A DNA stretch of 64,000 nucleotides from Massilia atriviolacea (GCF_003953935.1 NZ_RXLQ01000011.1:124001-188000), one strand, 5' to 3'. Positions 49,538 to 59,211 are shown, numbered from the stretch's first letter. A program made the numbers and translations. The notes: a model not told the origin generated them from the sequence alone.

Positions 49538-49559
49538 GATACTTTAGACTTAAACTATC
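49538..49559. promoter_or_regulatory. Candidate MarR operator (imperfect inverted repeat)
   Basis: 22 bp, half-site GATA-C/G-TTTA with 8 of 11 positions symmetric. Sits about 37 bp before the chosen ligase start in the short AT-rich gap at 49502-49588. No consensus of this MarR subgroup is known to me, so the assignment is by position and symmetry only. Confidence 0.35.
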
Positions 49560-49588
49560 ACAACATCAAGCGCTTTCGCGCGCAGGCC

Positions 49589-50308
49589 TCAGGAAGGCTC
49601 GCCGTTGCGCTTGAGCGCGACGCTCTGGTGCATCGCCGAGCGCACCACCTCGGCCAGCGCCAGCTTGACCTGGTCCGCGTCGAGCGCGCCGGGCGGCAGC
49701 GACTTGAGCGTTTCGGCCGCGCCGTTCAGGCCGAGCGTGAGGCAGCCGGCGTGCAGGCGTTCGATGCGCACGTGGGCCGCGCTATGGTCGCCGCGTTCGA
49801 GCAGCTCCGCGATGTCGGTGCCGGCGACGGCCACCTGCGACTGCAGCCCGCCCAGGTAGACCATCAGGCGGTCGGCGCCGATCCCCAGGCGCAGCAGGGT
49901 GGCCTGGACTTTTTCGGCGCGCGGCGCCACCGCGATCGGGTCGCTGCCGGTCAGGCCGGCCATGTGCTCGCGCACCTGATCGCCCTGGAAGGGCTTGACG
50001 ATATAACCCGAGGCGCCAAGGCCGCTGGCCTGGTCGACCGTGTCGCGGTCGGTGGCCGAGGACACCAGCACGAAGGGCATCGCGCCCAGGGCGCCGTCGG
50101 CGCGCACGCGCTGCAGCAGGTCCATGCCGGACAGGCGCGGCATGCGCAGGTCGCAAAAGCAGATCGCCGGACGCAGGCCGTTTTCGAGCTGGTCCCAGGC
50201 GTCGGCGCCGTCCTCCGCTTCGAGGATCTCGAACTTGCCGCAGGAGTCGATCAGGTGCATCAGCACCATGCGCGATACGATGTCGTCATCCACTACCAGA
50301 ACCTTCAT
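49589..50308 (-). CDS. Response regulator with Hpt-like C-terminal domain, copy 1
   Basis: 239 residues from ATG 50308, with GGGAGGTGG upstream. REC domain (1-120): DDD at 7-9, phospho-acceptor Asp53 in FCDLRMP, LVSSAT, and Lys105 in GYIVKP. Residues ~130-235 are helical, with a conserved LHAGCLTLGL (His186) motif shared with the regulator at 55349. The C-terminal domain resembles a phosphotransfer helical bundle but lacks the HxxKG motif. No DNA-binding domain. It lies after the hybrid kinase gene, separated by 94 bp with its own possible promoter. Confidence 0.8.
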   Translation of the reverse strand: MKVLVVDDDIVSRMVLMHLIDSCGKFEILEAEDGADAWDQLENGLRPAICFCDLRMPRLSGMDLLQRVRADGALGAMPFVLVSSATDRDTVDQASGLGASGYIVKPFQGDQVREHMAGLTGSDPIAVAPRAEKVQATLLRLGIGADRLMVYLGGLQSQVAVAGTDIAELLERGDHSAAHVRIERLHAGCLTLGLNGAAETLKSLPPGALDADQVKLALAEVVRSAMHQSVALKRNGEPS

Positions 50309-50402
50309 TTCGCCACCTCCCGTACGCGCGAACGCCACAAAACACACTTCCCAGCCTGAACCAATAGTATATACGCCAATATTACAGCATATGCATGGCG
50401 GG

Positions 50403-53400
50403 TCAGCGCCTGGCGGGCCCCGCGTTGTCGTACGCGGACAGCAATTCGCGCAGGCGCGGCATGGCCGCGGCGATCGCGTCCCAGCGGCGGGCGTCGGCCG
50501 CTTCTTCCATTTCGCCCGAGAGCTGATGCAGTTCGGTCGCCTCCAGGTAGGACGAGCTGCCCTTGAATCCGTGCAGCAGGCGCCCCGCCGTTTCGGCATC
50601 GTGCATGACGATGGCCTGTTCCAGGTCGGCGCGCCGGCCCGGCAGGTCGCTGGCGAAGGCGGCGCGCATGCGCGCTTTCAGGTCGCTGGCGCGGCGTCCG
50701 GCGTTGTGCGCGGCCGGTCCGGCCAGCGGCGCCGGGCCGGTATCGACGCCGAACATGGCGTCCAGTTCCGAGGTGCTCGGCGCCTTTTCCACGCGCGGCT
50801 GCGGCATCGGCGCCAGGCTGATGCCGCGCTGGAGCTGGCGTTCGATGGCGCGGCTGAGGTGATGGTGCAGCGCCGCTTCGTCGATCGGCTTGGTCAGGAA
50901 GTCGTCCATCCCGCAGGCCAGGTAGCGGCTGCGGTCTTCCTCGCTGGCGTTGGCGGTCAGGGCCACGATCATCAGTTCCTGGTCGCGCACCGGCGCCTCG
51001 GGCGGGCCGCCGGCGCGGATCAGGCGCGTGGCGGAGGCGCCATCCATCTCGGGCATGCGCCCGTCCATCAGGATCAGGTCGTAGCGCGTGCGCGCGCATG
51101 CCGCCACCGCCAGCAGGCCGTTGTCGGCGATGTCGACCTTGTGCCCCAGGTCTTCCAGCATCATGCGGATGATGATCTGGTTGGTCGGGAAGTCTTCCGC
51201 GCACAGGACCTTCAGGCGATGGCTGTGCGGCTCGCGCGGCACGTGCGGCACCATCGGCGGGGCCACGCCGTCGGCCAGCGGCAGCAGCACGCTGAAGGTG
51301 CTGCCCACGCCCTCCAGGCTGTCGACGCTGATGGTTCCGCCCATCAGCTCCACCAGCTGGCGGCAGATCGCCAGTCCCAGGCCGGTGCCGCCGTAACGGC
51401 GCGTGGTGGTGCTGTCGGCCTGTTCGAACTTCTGGAACAGGCGTTCGAGCGCATCCGGGGCGATGCCGATGCCGGTGTCGCTGACCGAAAAGCGGATCGT
51501 GTTCACGCCCGGCGTACTGTCGGGGCCGGGCGCCATCCGTTCGACCGCAAGGCGCACCGCGCCGTTGTTGGTGAACTTGAAGGCGTTGCCGACCAGGTTG
51601 ACCAGCACCTGGCGCAGGCGGGTCGGGTCGCCCACCACGAAGCGCGGCAAGTCGTCGGCCAGCGCCACGTCGAAGCCCACGCTCTGGGCGGCGGCCTGCT
51701 CCTCGAACAGGCTGACCACGTTTTCGACGGCGGCGGTGAGCGCGAAATCGATGTTCTCGATGGTCAGCTTGCCGGCCTCGATCTTGGAAAAGTCGAGCAG
51801 GTCGTTGATGATGGTCAGCAGCGACTGCGCGTTGGCCTGGCCGCGCAGGATCTGTTCGCGCGTGTTTTCCTGCAGCTGGCCGTCGCGCAGCGCAAAACCC
51901 AGCATGCCGATCACGCCCGCCAGCGGGGTGCGCATTTCATGGCTCATATTGGCCAGGAATTCCGACTTCTGGCGCGTCGCGTCTTCCGCCTTCTGCTTGG
52001 CCAGGCGCAGGCGCTCGTCGTTTTCCTTGAGCGCCTGATTGGCCTGCGCCAGTTCGTCCGTGTGCAAACGCACCTGGCGTTCCTGCTCGACCAGGCGCGC
52101 CTGGGTTTCTTCCAGTTCGCGGTAGGCGCGCGCATTGTCGAGCGCCACCGCCGCGTGCGCGGCCAGCGTCTTGAGCATGTCCAGGTGCACGCGGTGGTAG
52201 GCGTTGTACTCCACGCTCTGCACGCACAGCACCCCCATCATGCGCTCCTTGACGATCAGCGGCACATACATCATCGCCACCGGCAGCGAACGCGGCGTGC
52301 CGTCCACGCGCAGCGGCGGGATCGGCACCGCGCTCTGCTCGGCGTCCAGGTAGCGCGCGTATTCGGCATCGAGGTCGTTGATGAACACTTCGCGCCGGTG
52401 CTTCAGGCACCACACCGCGAACTGGTGCGGGTCGTCCAGCGGGCGCGTATAGAATTCGCTGCGCACGCCCTGGTCCATCGCGAACGGAAATTCGATCACG
52501 CCGATATCCTCGCGATAGAAGCCGATGCCGAAGATGCGCGCATCCATCAGGTGGTGCACGTGGCGGTACACGGTGCCCATGATGGTTTCCATGTCGAGCG
52601 TGGCGGTCAGCTCGCGCCCGATTTCGGACAGCACCGAGATGTTCCGGTGCGCCAGCTCCACGTTCTCTTTCTGGCGCTCGACCTCTTCCTTCTGGCGTTC
52701 GGCGTCGAAGCGGCGCTGCTCGGCCTCGGCGCGCTGGTTGTCGGCGTCCAGGCGCTGCGCTTCGAGTTCGCGCTTCTGCCGTTCCAGCAGGCGGTTCTGC
52801 TGCTCGACTTCGACCGTGCGCGCGCCGACCTGGGTTTCCAGCAGGTCCTTCTGGCGCCGCAGTCCCGACAGGCGCGCGCGGTAGGCCCACCAGGCGCTGC
52901 CCAGCACCAGCAGCACCGCCAGGGTGCGGAACCACCAGGTCTTCCATAGCGGCGGCAGGATGGTGATGACCATGCTGGCGCTGTCGTCGCTCCACACGCC
53001 GTCCTTGTTGGCGGCGCGCACGCGGAAGGTGTAGGTGCCTGGATCGAGGTTGGTGTAGGTGGCGAAGCGGCGCGTGGCGTCGGTGCTGACCCAGTTCTGG
53101 TCGAAGCCGTCGAGCCGGTACGAGAACAGGTTGCGCTGCGGCGCGGCGTAATGCAGGGCCGCGAATTCGAGCGAAAACACCGAATCGGCCGCGCCCAGGG
53201 TGACCGCGCGGGTCGATTCGATCGGTCCCTTGAACAGGCCCGGACGGGCCAGCGCGGCCGGCCGGTTGAAGATCTGGAAGCCGGTGATGACCGCGCGCGG
53301 GGCGATCAGGTTGTCGCTGATGGCCCTGGGGTTGAAGGCGGTGACGCCATTGAAGCCGCCGAAGTACATGGTGCCGTCCGGCGCGCGCAGGGCCGAGCCG

Positions 53401-55352
53401 TCGAAGTAGGCGCCTTCGATGGTGCCGTCGCCGGCGCTGTAGTTGCGGAAGGCGCCGGTCAGGGGATCGAAGCGCGAAATGCCGGTGTTGGTGCTGATCC
53501 AGAGCCTGCCCTCCTCGTCTTCCAGGATGGCGGCAATCGCATCGTCGGCCAGGCCGTCGGCCACCGTGTAGCGGCGGAAGGTCACCGCGCCGCCGGGGCC
53601 CGGATCGATCGTCATCCTGTTCAGGCCGGCCGCCGTGCCGACCCACAGCGCGCCCTTCCTGTCTTCGTGCAGATAATGCACTTCGTCGTGACTGAGGCTG
53701 GCCGGGTTGGCCGGGTCGTGGCGGAAGTGGCGGAATTTGCCGGTCGCGCGGTCGAGCATGTCGAGGCCGTCGAAGGTGCCGATCCACAGCTGGCCGCGGC
53801 GGTCTTCGAGCAGCGGGCGCACCACGTTGTCGGCCAGGCTGGAACTGTCGGCGGCGTCGTGGCGGTAGGTGACGACGGCGCGCGTGGCCGGGTCGAGCCG
53901 GTGCAGGCCGCCGCGCGAGGCGATCCACATGATGCCGGCGCGGTCGGACAGCATGCCGCGTATGTGGTTGCCGTCCGGGTCGCCCTCGGAAAAGGCCTGG
54001 CGCGTGAAATTGCCGCTGGCCGGGTCGAAGCGCGCCACCCCGGAATGGCTGCCGATCCACAGCATGTCGTCCTTGTCGTGCGCCAGCGCGCTGGCCGGAA
54101 TCCCGGCCAGGCTGTTCGGGTTGTCCGGATCGTGCCGGTACAGGCGCGCCTGGCCGCTCTCCGGGTCGAGCCGGTTCAAGCCGCTGTTGGCGCCGATCCA
54201 CAGGTCGCCCCCGGGCGCGGCGGCGATCGCGCGCACCTTGTTGTCGGACAGGGTATCGGGTATCTCGGCATGGCGCGCGATGCGCGCGAAGCCGCCGCTG
54301 TTCAGGTCGACCCGGCTCACGCCCGCGTACCAGGTGCCGACCCAGAAGGTGCCGACGCGGTCGCGGTACATGGCCGAAATCTGGTTGTCGGCCACACTGT
54401 GCTTGTCGCCCGGCAGATGGCGGTAGTTGGCGAAGCGGCGCGTGGCCGGCTGCCAGCGATACAGGCCGTCGGTATGGCTGCCGACCCACAGGTTGCGGTC
54501 GTGGTCCTGGTACAGGGTAGTGATGTAGCCCGACCGCAGGCCGTCGGGCGCCCCCAGGCGGCGCCGCTGCGAGGCGGGGCTGCCGATCTTCCAGGTCTCC
54601 AGCCCGCCCAGGCTGCCGATCCACAGGGTCTGGTCGGCGTCGACCAGCAGCGCCTGCACCATATTGTGCTTGTGATCGGTGCCGGATGCCGGATGGTGTT
54701 CGAAGGCGCGCGCGCCGATCGCCAGGCTGTCCACGCCGGACGAGGTGCCGACCCACACGCGCCCGCCGGCGTCGACCGCCAGCGCGTTGACCTGGTCGTC
54801 GGCCAGGCTGCCCTCGTCGCCCGGCACGTGGTGCCAGACCTTGAAGCGGCCGCTGACCATGTCGAAGTGCTGCAGGCCGTCGCTGGTGCCCACCCACAGG
54901 CCCTGGCGGCCGTCGCCGGCGATGGCGCGCACGTGGCGGTTGCCGTTGCCGCGCTTGACCGGTTCGTCGGGCGCGTAATGGATGAAGGTCTGGGTGGCCG
55001 GGTCGTAGCGGTCGAGGCCGCCGTCGGTCCCGATCCACAGGCGCCCGCTGTGGTCCACGTGCAGCACGCGCACCCAGTTGTTGACCAGGCTGCGCGAATC
55101 GCTGACCACGTTGCGGTAGGTGGTGACGCGGTAGCCGTCGAAGCGCGACAGGCCGGCCTGGCTGCCGAACCACATGAAGCCCTCGGCATCCTGGGCCACG
55201 GCCAGCACCGATTCCTGGGCCAGGCCCTGTTCCACGCTCAGGTGCTCGAAGCGCAAGGTGCGCGCGGGCGCGCCCTGGCTGGCCGCGAACGGCAGGCAGC
55301 ACAGCGCGAACAACAGCGCGCACACGGCGCGCAGGCGGCGGATCGGGTTCAG
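50403..55352 (-). CDS. Hybrid sensor histidine kinase with seven-bladed propellers, likely CTG start
   Basis: 1649 residues from CTG 55352; see the separate SD entry. Signal-peptide-like start (RRLRAVCALLFALC), then two-component regulator propeller repeats (~25-690, many WxGT-type units), a Y_Y_Y domain (~700-790, YRLDGFDQNW), a TM helix (~800-820), coiled coil, GAF (~905-1075), HisKA (FLANMSHEMRTP, His ~1139), HATPase (GTGLGLAICRQLVELMGG ~1322), REC (~1377-1490, LILMDGRMPEMDG) and an Hpt with LLHGFKGSS (~1590). A complete multistep phosphorelay in one chain. Periplasmic ligand unknown; oligosaccharides are common for this class. Confidence 0.85.
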   Translation of the reverse strand: MNPIRRLRAVCALLFALCCLPFAASQGAPARTLRFEHLSVEQGLAQESVLAVAQDAEGFMWFGSQAGLSRFDGYRVTTYRNVVSDSRSLVNNWVRVLHVDHSGRLWIGTDGGLDRYDPATQTFIHYAPDEPVKRGNGNRHVRAIAGDGRQGLWVGTSDGLQHFDMVSGRFKVWHHVPGDEGSLADDQVNALAVDAGGRVWVGTSSGVDSLAIGARAFEHHPASGTDHKHNMVQALLVDADQTLWIGSLGGLETWKIGSPASQRRRLGAPDGLRSGYITTLYQDHDRNLWVGSHTDGLYRWQPATRRFANYRHLPGDKHSVADNQISAMYRDRVGTFWVGTWYAGVSRVDLNSGGFARIARHAEIPDTLSDNKVRAIAAAPGGDLWIGANSGLNRLDPESGQARLYRHDPDNPNSLAGIPASALAHDKDDMLWIGSHSGVARFDPASGNFTRQAFSEGDPDGNHIRGMLSDRAGIMWIASRGGLHRLDPATRAVVTYRHDAADSSSLADNVVRPLLEDRRGQLWIGTFDGLDMLDRATGKFRHFRHDPANPASLSHDEVHYLHEDRKGALWVGTAAGLNRMTIDPGPGGAVTFRRYTVADGLADDAIAAILEDEEGRLWISTNTGISRFDPLTGAFRNYSAGDGTIEGAYFDGSALRAPDGTMYFGGFNGVTAFNPRAISDNLIAPRAVITGFQIFNRPAALARPGLFKGPIESTRAVTLGAADSVFSLEFAALHYAAPQRNLFSYRLDGFDQNWVSTDATRRFATYTNLDPGTYTFRVRAANKDGVWSDDSASMVITILPPLWKTWWFRTLAVLLVLGSAWWAYRARLSGLRRQKDLLETQVGARTVEVEQQNRLLERQKRELEAQRLDADNQRAEAEQRRFDAERQKEEVERQKENVELAHRNISVLSEIGRELTATLDMETIMGTVYRHVHHLMDARIFGIGFYREDIGVIEFPFAMDQGVRSEFYTRPLDDPHQFAVWCLKHRREVFINDLDAEYARYLDAEQSAVPIPPLRVDGTPRSLPVAMMYVPLIVKERMMGVLCVQSVEYNAYHRVHLDMLKTLAAHAAVALDNARAYRELEETQARLVEQERQVRLHTDELAQANQALKENDERLRLAKQKAEDATRQKSEFLANMSHEMRTPLAGVIGMLGFALRDGQLQENTREQILRGQANAQSLLTIINDLLDFSKIEAGKLTIENIDFALTAAVENVVSLFEEQAAAQSVGFDVALADDLPRFVVGDPTRLRQVLVNLVGNAFKFTNNGAVRLAVERMAPGPDSTPGVNTIRFSVSDTGIGIAPDALERLFQKFEQADSTTTRRYGGTGLGLAICRQLVELMGGTISVDSLEGVGSTFSVLLPLADGVAPPMVPHVPREPHSHRLKVLCAEDFPTNQIIIRMMLEDLGHKVDIADNGLLAVAACARTRYDLILMDGRMPEMDGASATRLIRAGGPPEAPVRDQELMIVALTANASEEDRSRYLACGMDDFLTKPIDEAALHHHLSRAIERQLQRGISLAPMPQPRVEKAPSTSELDAMFGVDTGPAPLAGPAAHNAGRRASDLKARMRAAFASDLPGRRADLEQAIVMHDAETAGRLLHGFKGSSSYLEATELHQLSGEMEEAADARRWDAIAAAMPRLRELLSAYDNAGPARR

Positions 55353-56071
55353 GCAAGCGCTCCTTCATCGGGGACGCCGGCGCGCAGCCGGCTCAGTTGG
55401 CGCCGTACCGACTCGCTCACTTCGCCCAGCACCGTGGCCACGGTGCGCGCGTCGGGCAGGCCGCGGCGCGCGCTGTCGAGCTGCGCGGCCACATGCCACA
55501 GGCCCAGGGTCATGCAGCCGGTGTGCACCGAATCGATGCGCAGGCGCGCGTCGGCGCCCTCGCCGGCTTCGAGCAGGGCGACGATGGCGGCACGGCCGGC
55601 CAGCAACTGCTCGGCGAACGCGCTCAGGTAGGCCGCCAGCCGGTCCGGCCCGATGTTCAGGCGGCGCATGGTGCTGGCCGGGTCCTCGGCCAGCTTGTCG
55701 AGCGTGATGCGGAAGATCTTCTCCAGGTGGGCGCGCGCTTCGGCCGCGTGCAGCGGTTTCAGGATGTAGCCGACCGCGCCCAGGGTCACCGCCTGCAGCA
55801 CGGTGTCGCGGTCCGAGGCCGAGGAGACCAGCACGAAGGGCACCTGCGAGAGCGCCGGCTCGGCCTTCATTTTTTCCAGCAGGGCGATGCCGGACATGCG
55901 CGGCATGCGCACGTCGCAGAACACGATCACCGGGTGCAGGCCGTGCGCCAGCATGTCCCAGGCGGCGACGCCGTCCTCGGCTTCGACCAGGTCGAAAATG
56001 CCGTACACCGACAGCAGGTCCATCAGCGCGATGCGCGAGACGACATCGTCGTCGACAATCAGGGCTTTCAT
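55349..56071 (-). CDS. Response regulator with Hpt-like C-terminal domain, copy 2
   Basis: 240 residues from ATG 56071 with GGAG 6 nt upstream; a longer frame from 56101 exists. REC domain with DDD at 7-9, Asp53 in FCDVRMP, LVSSAS and Lys105 in GYILKP. The C-terminal ~110 residues align with copy 1 (LRLGIGADRL versus RRLNIGPDRL, then VHTGCMTLGL with His183). The two probably exchange phosphoryl groups with the hybrid kinase. It ends inside the kinase start codon (CTGA), so translation is linked. Confidence 0.8.
   Translation of the reverse strand: MKALIVDDDVVSRIALMDLLSVYGIFDLVEAEDGVAAWDMLAHGLHPVIVFCDVRMPRMSGIALLEKMKAEPALSQVPFVLVSSASDRDTVLQAVTLGAVGYILKPLHAAEARAHLEKIFRITLDKLAEDPASTMRRLNIGPDRLAAYLSAFAEQLLAGRAAIVALLEAGEGADARLRIDSVHTGCMTLGLWHVAAQLDSARRGLPDARTVATVLGEVSESVRRQLSRLRAGVPDEGALA
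55350..55366 (-). promoter_or_regulatory. Shine-Dalgarno and CTG start of the hybrid kinase
   Basis: GAAGGAG (complement of 55360-55366) stands 7 nt before a CTG at 55352. The CTG overlaps the stop codon of the response regulator as CTGA, matching the NTGA coupling used across the window. It also restores a positively charged n-region (NPIRRLRA) to the signal peptide, which the GTG at 55325 would lack. Confidence 0.6.
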
Positions 56072-56106
56072 GATGTTCTCCATGGCGGTGGGCCGCGTCA
56101 CAAGGC

Positions 56107-57276
56107 TCAGGAGCCAAAAAAGGCCAGCACATCGGCGCGCCGCGCATGCGTGTCGCGCTGGCCGAGCTGGATCAGTTCACAGGTGTAGCTCGATTCGAAC
56201 AGCAGGTACGAGGCCAGCGCCGAGCCGCGCGCCTCGGTCGCGCCGATCCCCGAGAGCATGGTGCGGATCGGGGCCGGCAGGCTGGCCGTGTGGCGGCTGG
56301 CGATCACGTCGAGCCGTTCGGACGGCGCGATCACCAGCAGTTCCACCGGCTTGAGCGGCATCTTGCTGCGGTATTGCTCGGGCAGCATCGACAGGGTCAG
56401 GTTGATCCGGTTCAGGCGTTCGATGTCGACCGCCAGGCTGTCGAGGAAAATCGAGGACATGGCGTGGCCGGCGATCTGCGCCAGGCTCGGATAGCGCGCC
56501 TGGCCTGGCGTGTCGCGCGTCGGTTCGCTCAGGCGCCCGGCGCCCACCACCAGCACCCTGGACGCGCCCAGGTGGATGGCCGGCGAGATGGGCGCGAGCT
56601 GGCGCATCGAGCCGTCGCCGCAGAATTCGCGGTGGCTGCCCAGGTACAGCGGCACGGCCGGGAAGATGAAGGGAATCGCCGACGACGCCAGCAGGTGCTC
56701 GACCCCGATCTGGTCCTGCAGGGCGATGCGCTGCATGCGCACCCACGGCGCGATGTCGGCGGCGGTCTGGTAAAAGGTGATGTGGTTGCCGGCGGTGTAG
56801 GACGAGGCGGTCACCGCCAGCGCGTGCAGCAGGCCGTCCGACATGGCGGCATCGAGGCGCGGCAGGTCGAGCATGCGGTGCAGCAGGCCCACCAGCGGCG
56901 TGTTGTCGAGCAGCGAGGCGGGCGGCGCGGCGCGCCATTTGCGCAGCAGCCAGCCGAACGAGAGCAGCGAGAGCCAGCGCGCGCCGGAACGCAGCACGCC
57001 CAGCGAGTCGGCGCGGTAGACCTGTTCGACGCGGAAGTTCTCCCACACGTCGAGCAGCTTTTGCACGCCCTCGCCGAAGTTATCGGCGCGGCAGGCCAGG
57101 GCCACGGCGTTGATCGCCCCGGCCGAGGTGCCGCAGATGATATCGAAGGGATTGCGCGCGGGGCGCCAGCCGGCCTCCCACAGGATCTGCGAGATCGCCT
57201 GCAGTACCCCCACCTGGTAGGCGGCGCGCGCGCCGCCGCCGGTGAGTATCAAGCCCGTTTTTGGTTCCGTTTCCAT
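56107..57276 (-). CDS. Patatin-like phospholipase
   Basis: 389 residues. N-terminal [14 protein letters not shown] (oxyanion hole), nucleophile Ser51 in ICGTSAGAI, and Asp221 in GDGS complete the Ser-Asp dyad. No signal peptide, so cytoplasmic or membrane-associated. Lipid acyl hydrolase activity is expected. It is 35 bp upstream of the response regulator gene and may be co-transcribed with the phosphorelay, which suggests a membrane-lipid link. Confidence 0.85.
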   Translation of the reverse strand: METEPKTGLILTGGGARAAYQVGVLQAISQILWEAGWRPARNPFDIICGTSAGAINAVALACRADNFGEGVQKLLDVWENFRVEQVYRADSLGVLRSGARWLSLLSFGWLLRKWRAAPPASLLDNTPLVGLLHRMLDLPRLDAAMSDGLLHALAVTASSYTAGNHITFYQTAADIAPWVRMQRIALQDQIGVEHLLASSAIPFIFPAVPLYLGSHREFCGDGSMRQLAPISPAIHLGASRVLVVGAGRLSEPTRDTPGQARYPSLAQIAGHAMSSIFLDSLAVDIERLNRINLTLSMLPEQYRSKMPLKPVELLVIAPSERLDVIASRHTASLPAPIRTMLSGIGATEARGSALASYLLFESSYTCELIQLGQRDTHARRADVLAFFGS

Positions 57277-57360
57277 CCGCCAAGCGTATCAGGGTCTGCC
57301 CGCCTTGCGGAAGAAACTTATGGCTTGTACACTTTTTACAAAATCAGCATGCGGCCCGGG

Positions 57361-59136
57361 TCAGTCGCCCTTGGCCACGCCTTCGCGGCGCGGATCGGCC
57401 CCGCCGAACCACCACGGCTCGCCGTGGATCAGGATGCGCTGCACGCCATGCAGGCCGGAGGTCATCTCGTAGCTGCGCAGGGCATGCCCGCGCGCCTTGA
57501 GCGCATCCTGCACGGCCGGGCTGAAACGGCCGCTTTCCAGCTCGGTCGGCCCGTTGCGGCTGCCGAAGTTCGGCAGGCTGATGGCCTGCTGCACGTTCAG
57601 GCCCCAGTCCAGGGTGCCGACCAGGGTCTTGGCCACGTAATTGATGATGGCCGGCCCGCCGGGCGAACCGACCGCCAGCACCAGTTTGCCGCTCTGGCGC
57701 TCGAACACCACCGTGGGCGACATGGCGCTGCGCGGGCGCTTGCCGGCCTGCACCCGGTTCGCCACCGGACCCGAGGCATCGGCCGAGTCGAACGAAAAAT
57801 CGGTGAGCTGGTTGTTCAGGATGAAGCCGCCGACCATCTGGCGCGAGCCGAACGCGTCTTCCACCGTGGTCGTCATCGACAGGCCGGCGCCTTGGCCGTC
57901 CACCACCACGAAGTGCGAGGTGGAGGCGGTTTCGATGGCATTGTCGAGCCCCCACGCCACTTCCATGCCGGGCGGCGTGCCGGCCTGGGCGGTGCCCATC
58001 GACTTGTCGCCGATCAGGGCGGCGCGCTGGCGCAGATAGGTCTTGTCGATCAGGCTAGGAATGCCGCGTCCCGGCAGCGGCACGAAGTCGGTGTCGGCCG
58101 CGTAGCGGTTGCGGTCGGCGTAGGCCAGGCGCCCCGCCTCGGTAAACAGGTGCACCGCATCGGCCCCCAGCACGCCGTCGACCGGCGCGTAGGCGCGCAT
58201 GTCCTTTGTCTCGAGCATGCCCAGCATCTGCGCCACCGCGATGCCGCCCGACGACGGCGGCGGCATGCCGCACACGGTGTAGGCGCGGTAGTCGCTGCAC
58301 ACCGGCACGCGCAGCCTGGGCCGGTAGCCGGCGATGTCGGCCGCCGTCAGCAGGCCCGGATTGGTCGGATGGGCCGCCACCTTGGCCGCGATCTCTTGCG
58401 CGATGCGGCCCTGGTAGAAGGCGTCGGCGCCGCCGGCGGCGATCTCGCGCAGGGTGGCGGCCAGCGCCGGATTGCGCAGCACGTGGCCGACCGGCCAGGG
58501 AGTGCCTGCCTTGTCGTAGAAATAGGCGCCGGCCGCCGGGTCCTTGCGCAGGTGCTTGTCGAACATCAGCATGCCGTTCAGGCGCTGGCTGACCGGGAAA
58601 CCCTTGTCGGCCATGGCGATCGCCGGCGCGAACAGGCTCTTCCACGGCAGCTTGCCGTGCTGGCGGTGCGCCATCTCCAGCATGCGCAGCACGCCCGGCG
58701 CGCCCACCGACCGCCCGCCCACCACGCCGGTGGCGCGCGAGACCGGCGTGCCGTCCTTGTTCTGGAACAGGTGCTCGTCGGCGGCGGCGGGCGCGGTTTC
58801 GCGGCCGTCGAAGGCTTGCACGTTCTTGCCGTCGTAATGCAGGAGGAAGGCGCCGCCGCCGATGCCGGACGATTGCGGTTCCACCAGGGTCAGCATCAGC
58901 TGGGTGGCAATCGCCGCGTCGATGGCGCTGCCGCCCTGGCGCAGGATCCGGTAGCCGGCATCGACCGCCAGCGGATTGGCGGCGGCGACCATGAATTTTT
59001 TGGCGGCCCAGCCGGCCTTGTCGGCGTAGCCGGTGTGGATTTCGGGGGCGTCGGCCGGGCGCACGGCGGCGTCCTGGGCCAGTACGGGCGCGCTCAGGAC
59101 GAGCAGCGCGAATGGAAGGTACTTCAAGCTGAGCAT
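57361..59136 (-). CDS. ggt: Gamma-glutamyltransferase
   Basis: 591 residues with signal peptide (cleavage after VLAQ). Autoprocessing Ntn-hydrolase: the nucleophile Thr406 is in STSHFVVVDGQG, starting the small subunit. GSAIDAAIATQL and SSGIGGGAFLLHYDG belong to the large subunit; VGSPGGPAIINYV near the end is a family block. It cleaves glutathione and transfers the glutamyl group in the periplasm. Catalytic residues look intact. Confidence 0.92.
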   Translation of the reverse strand: MLSLKYLPFALLVLSAPVLAQDAAVRPADAPEIHTGYADKAGWAAKKFMVAAANPLAVDAGYRILRQGGSAIDAAIATQLMLTLVEPQSSGIGGGAFLLHYDGKNVQAFDGRETAPAAADEHLFQNKDGTPVSRATGVVGGRSVGAPGVLRMLEMAHRQHGKLPWKSLFAPAIAMADKGFPVSQRLNGMLMFDKHLRKDPAAGAYFYDKAGTPWPVGHVLRNPALAATLREIAAGGADAFYQGRIAQEIAAKVAAHPTNPGLLTAADIAGYRPRLRVPVCSDYRAYTVCGMPPPSSGGIAVAQMLGMLETKDMRAYAPVDGVLGADAVHLFTEAGRLAYADRNRYAADTDFVPLPGRGIPSLIDKTYLRQRAALIGDKSMGTAQAGTPPGMEVAWGLDNAIETASTSHFVVVDGQGAGLSMTTTVEDAFGSRQMVGGFILNNQLTDFSFDSADASGPVANRVQAGKRPRSAMSPTVVFERQSGKLVLAVGSPGGPAIINYVAKTLVGTLDWGLNVQQAISLPNFGSRNGPTELESGRFSPAVQDALKARGHALRSYEMTSGLHGVQRILIHGEPWWFGGADPRREGVAKGD

Positions 59137-59151
59137 GGATTCTCCAATGAG

Positions 59152-59182
59152 AAACGCGCGACTCCTACACGAGAGCCGCGCG
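59152..59182 (-). terminator. Probable intrinsic terminator after the dehydrogenase
   Basis: 10-bp stem on the minus strand (arms 59173-59182 and 59155-59164, one G-T pair) with an 8-nt loop, followed by TTTC. Located 30 bp after the SDR stop codon and just before ggt. The T-run is short, so moderate confidence. Confidence 0.5.
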
Positions 59183-59211
59183 TCCGATCCCGCTATCCTA
59201 CAGTAAATGTT

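Noticed and set aside
47636-52949. Large plus-strand open frames (907 and 969 codons)
   Set aside because: Opposite strand of the CoA ligase and hybrid kinase, no motifs, wrong composition.
57300-57350. Short TTGTA/TACAA repeat between patatin and ggt
   Set aside because: Only 5-bp arms in AT-rich DNA, so not distinguishable from chance.
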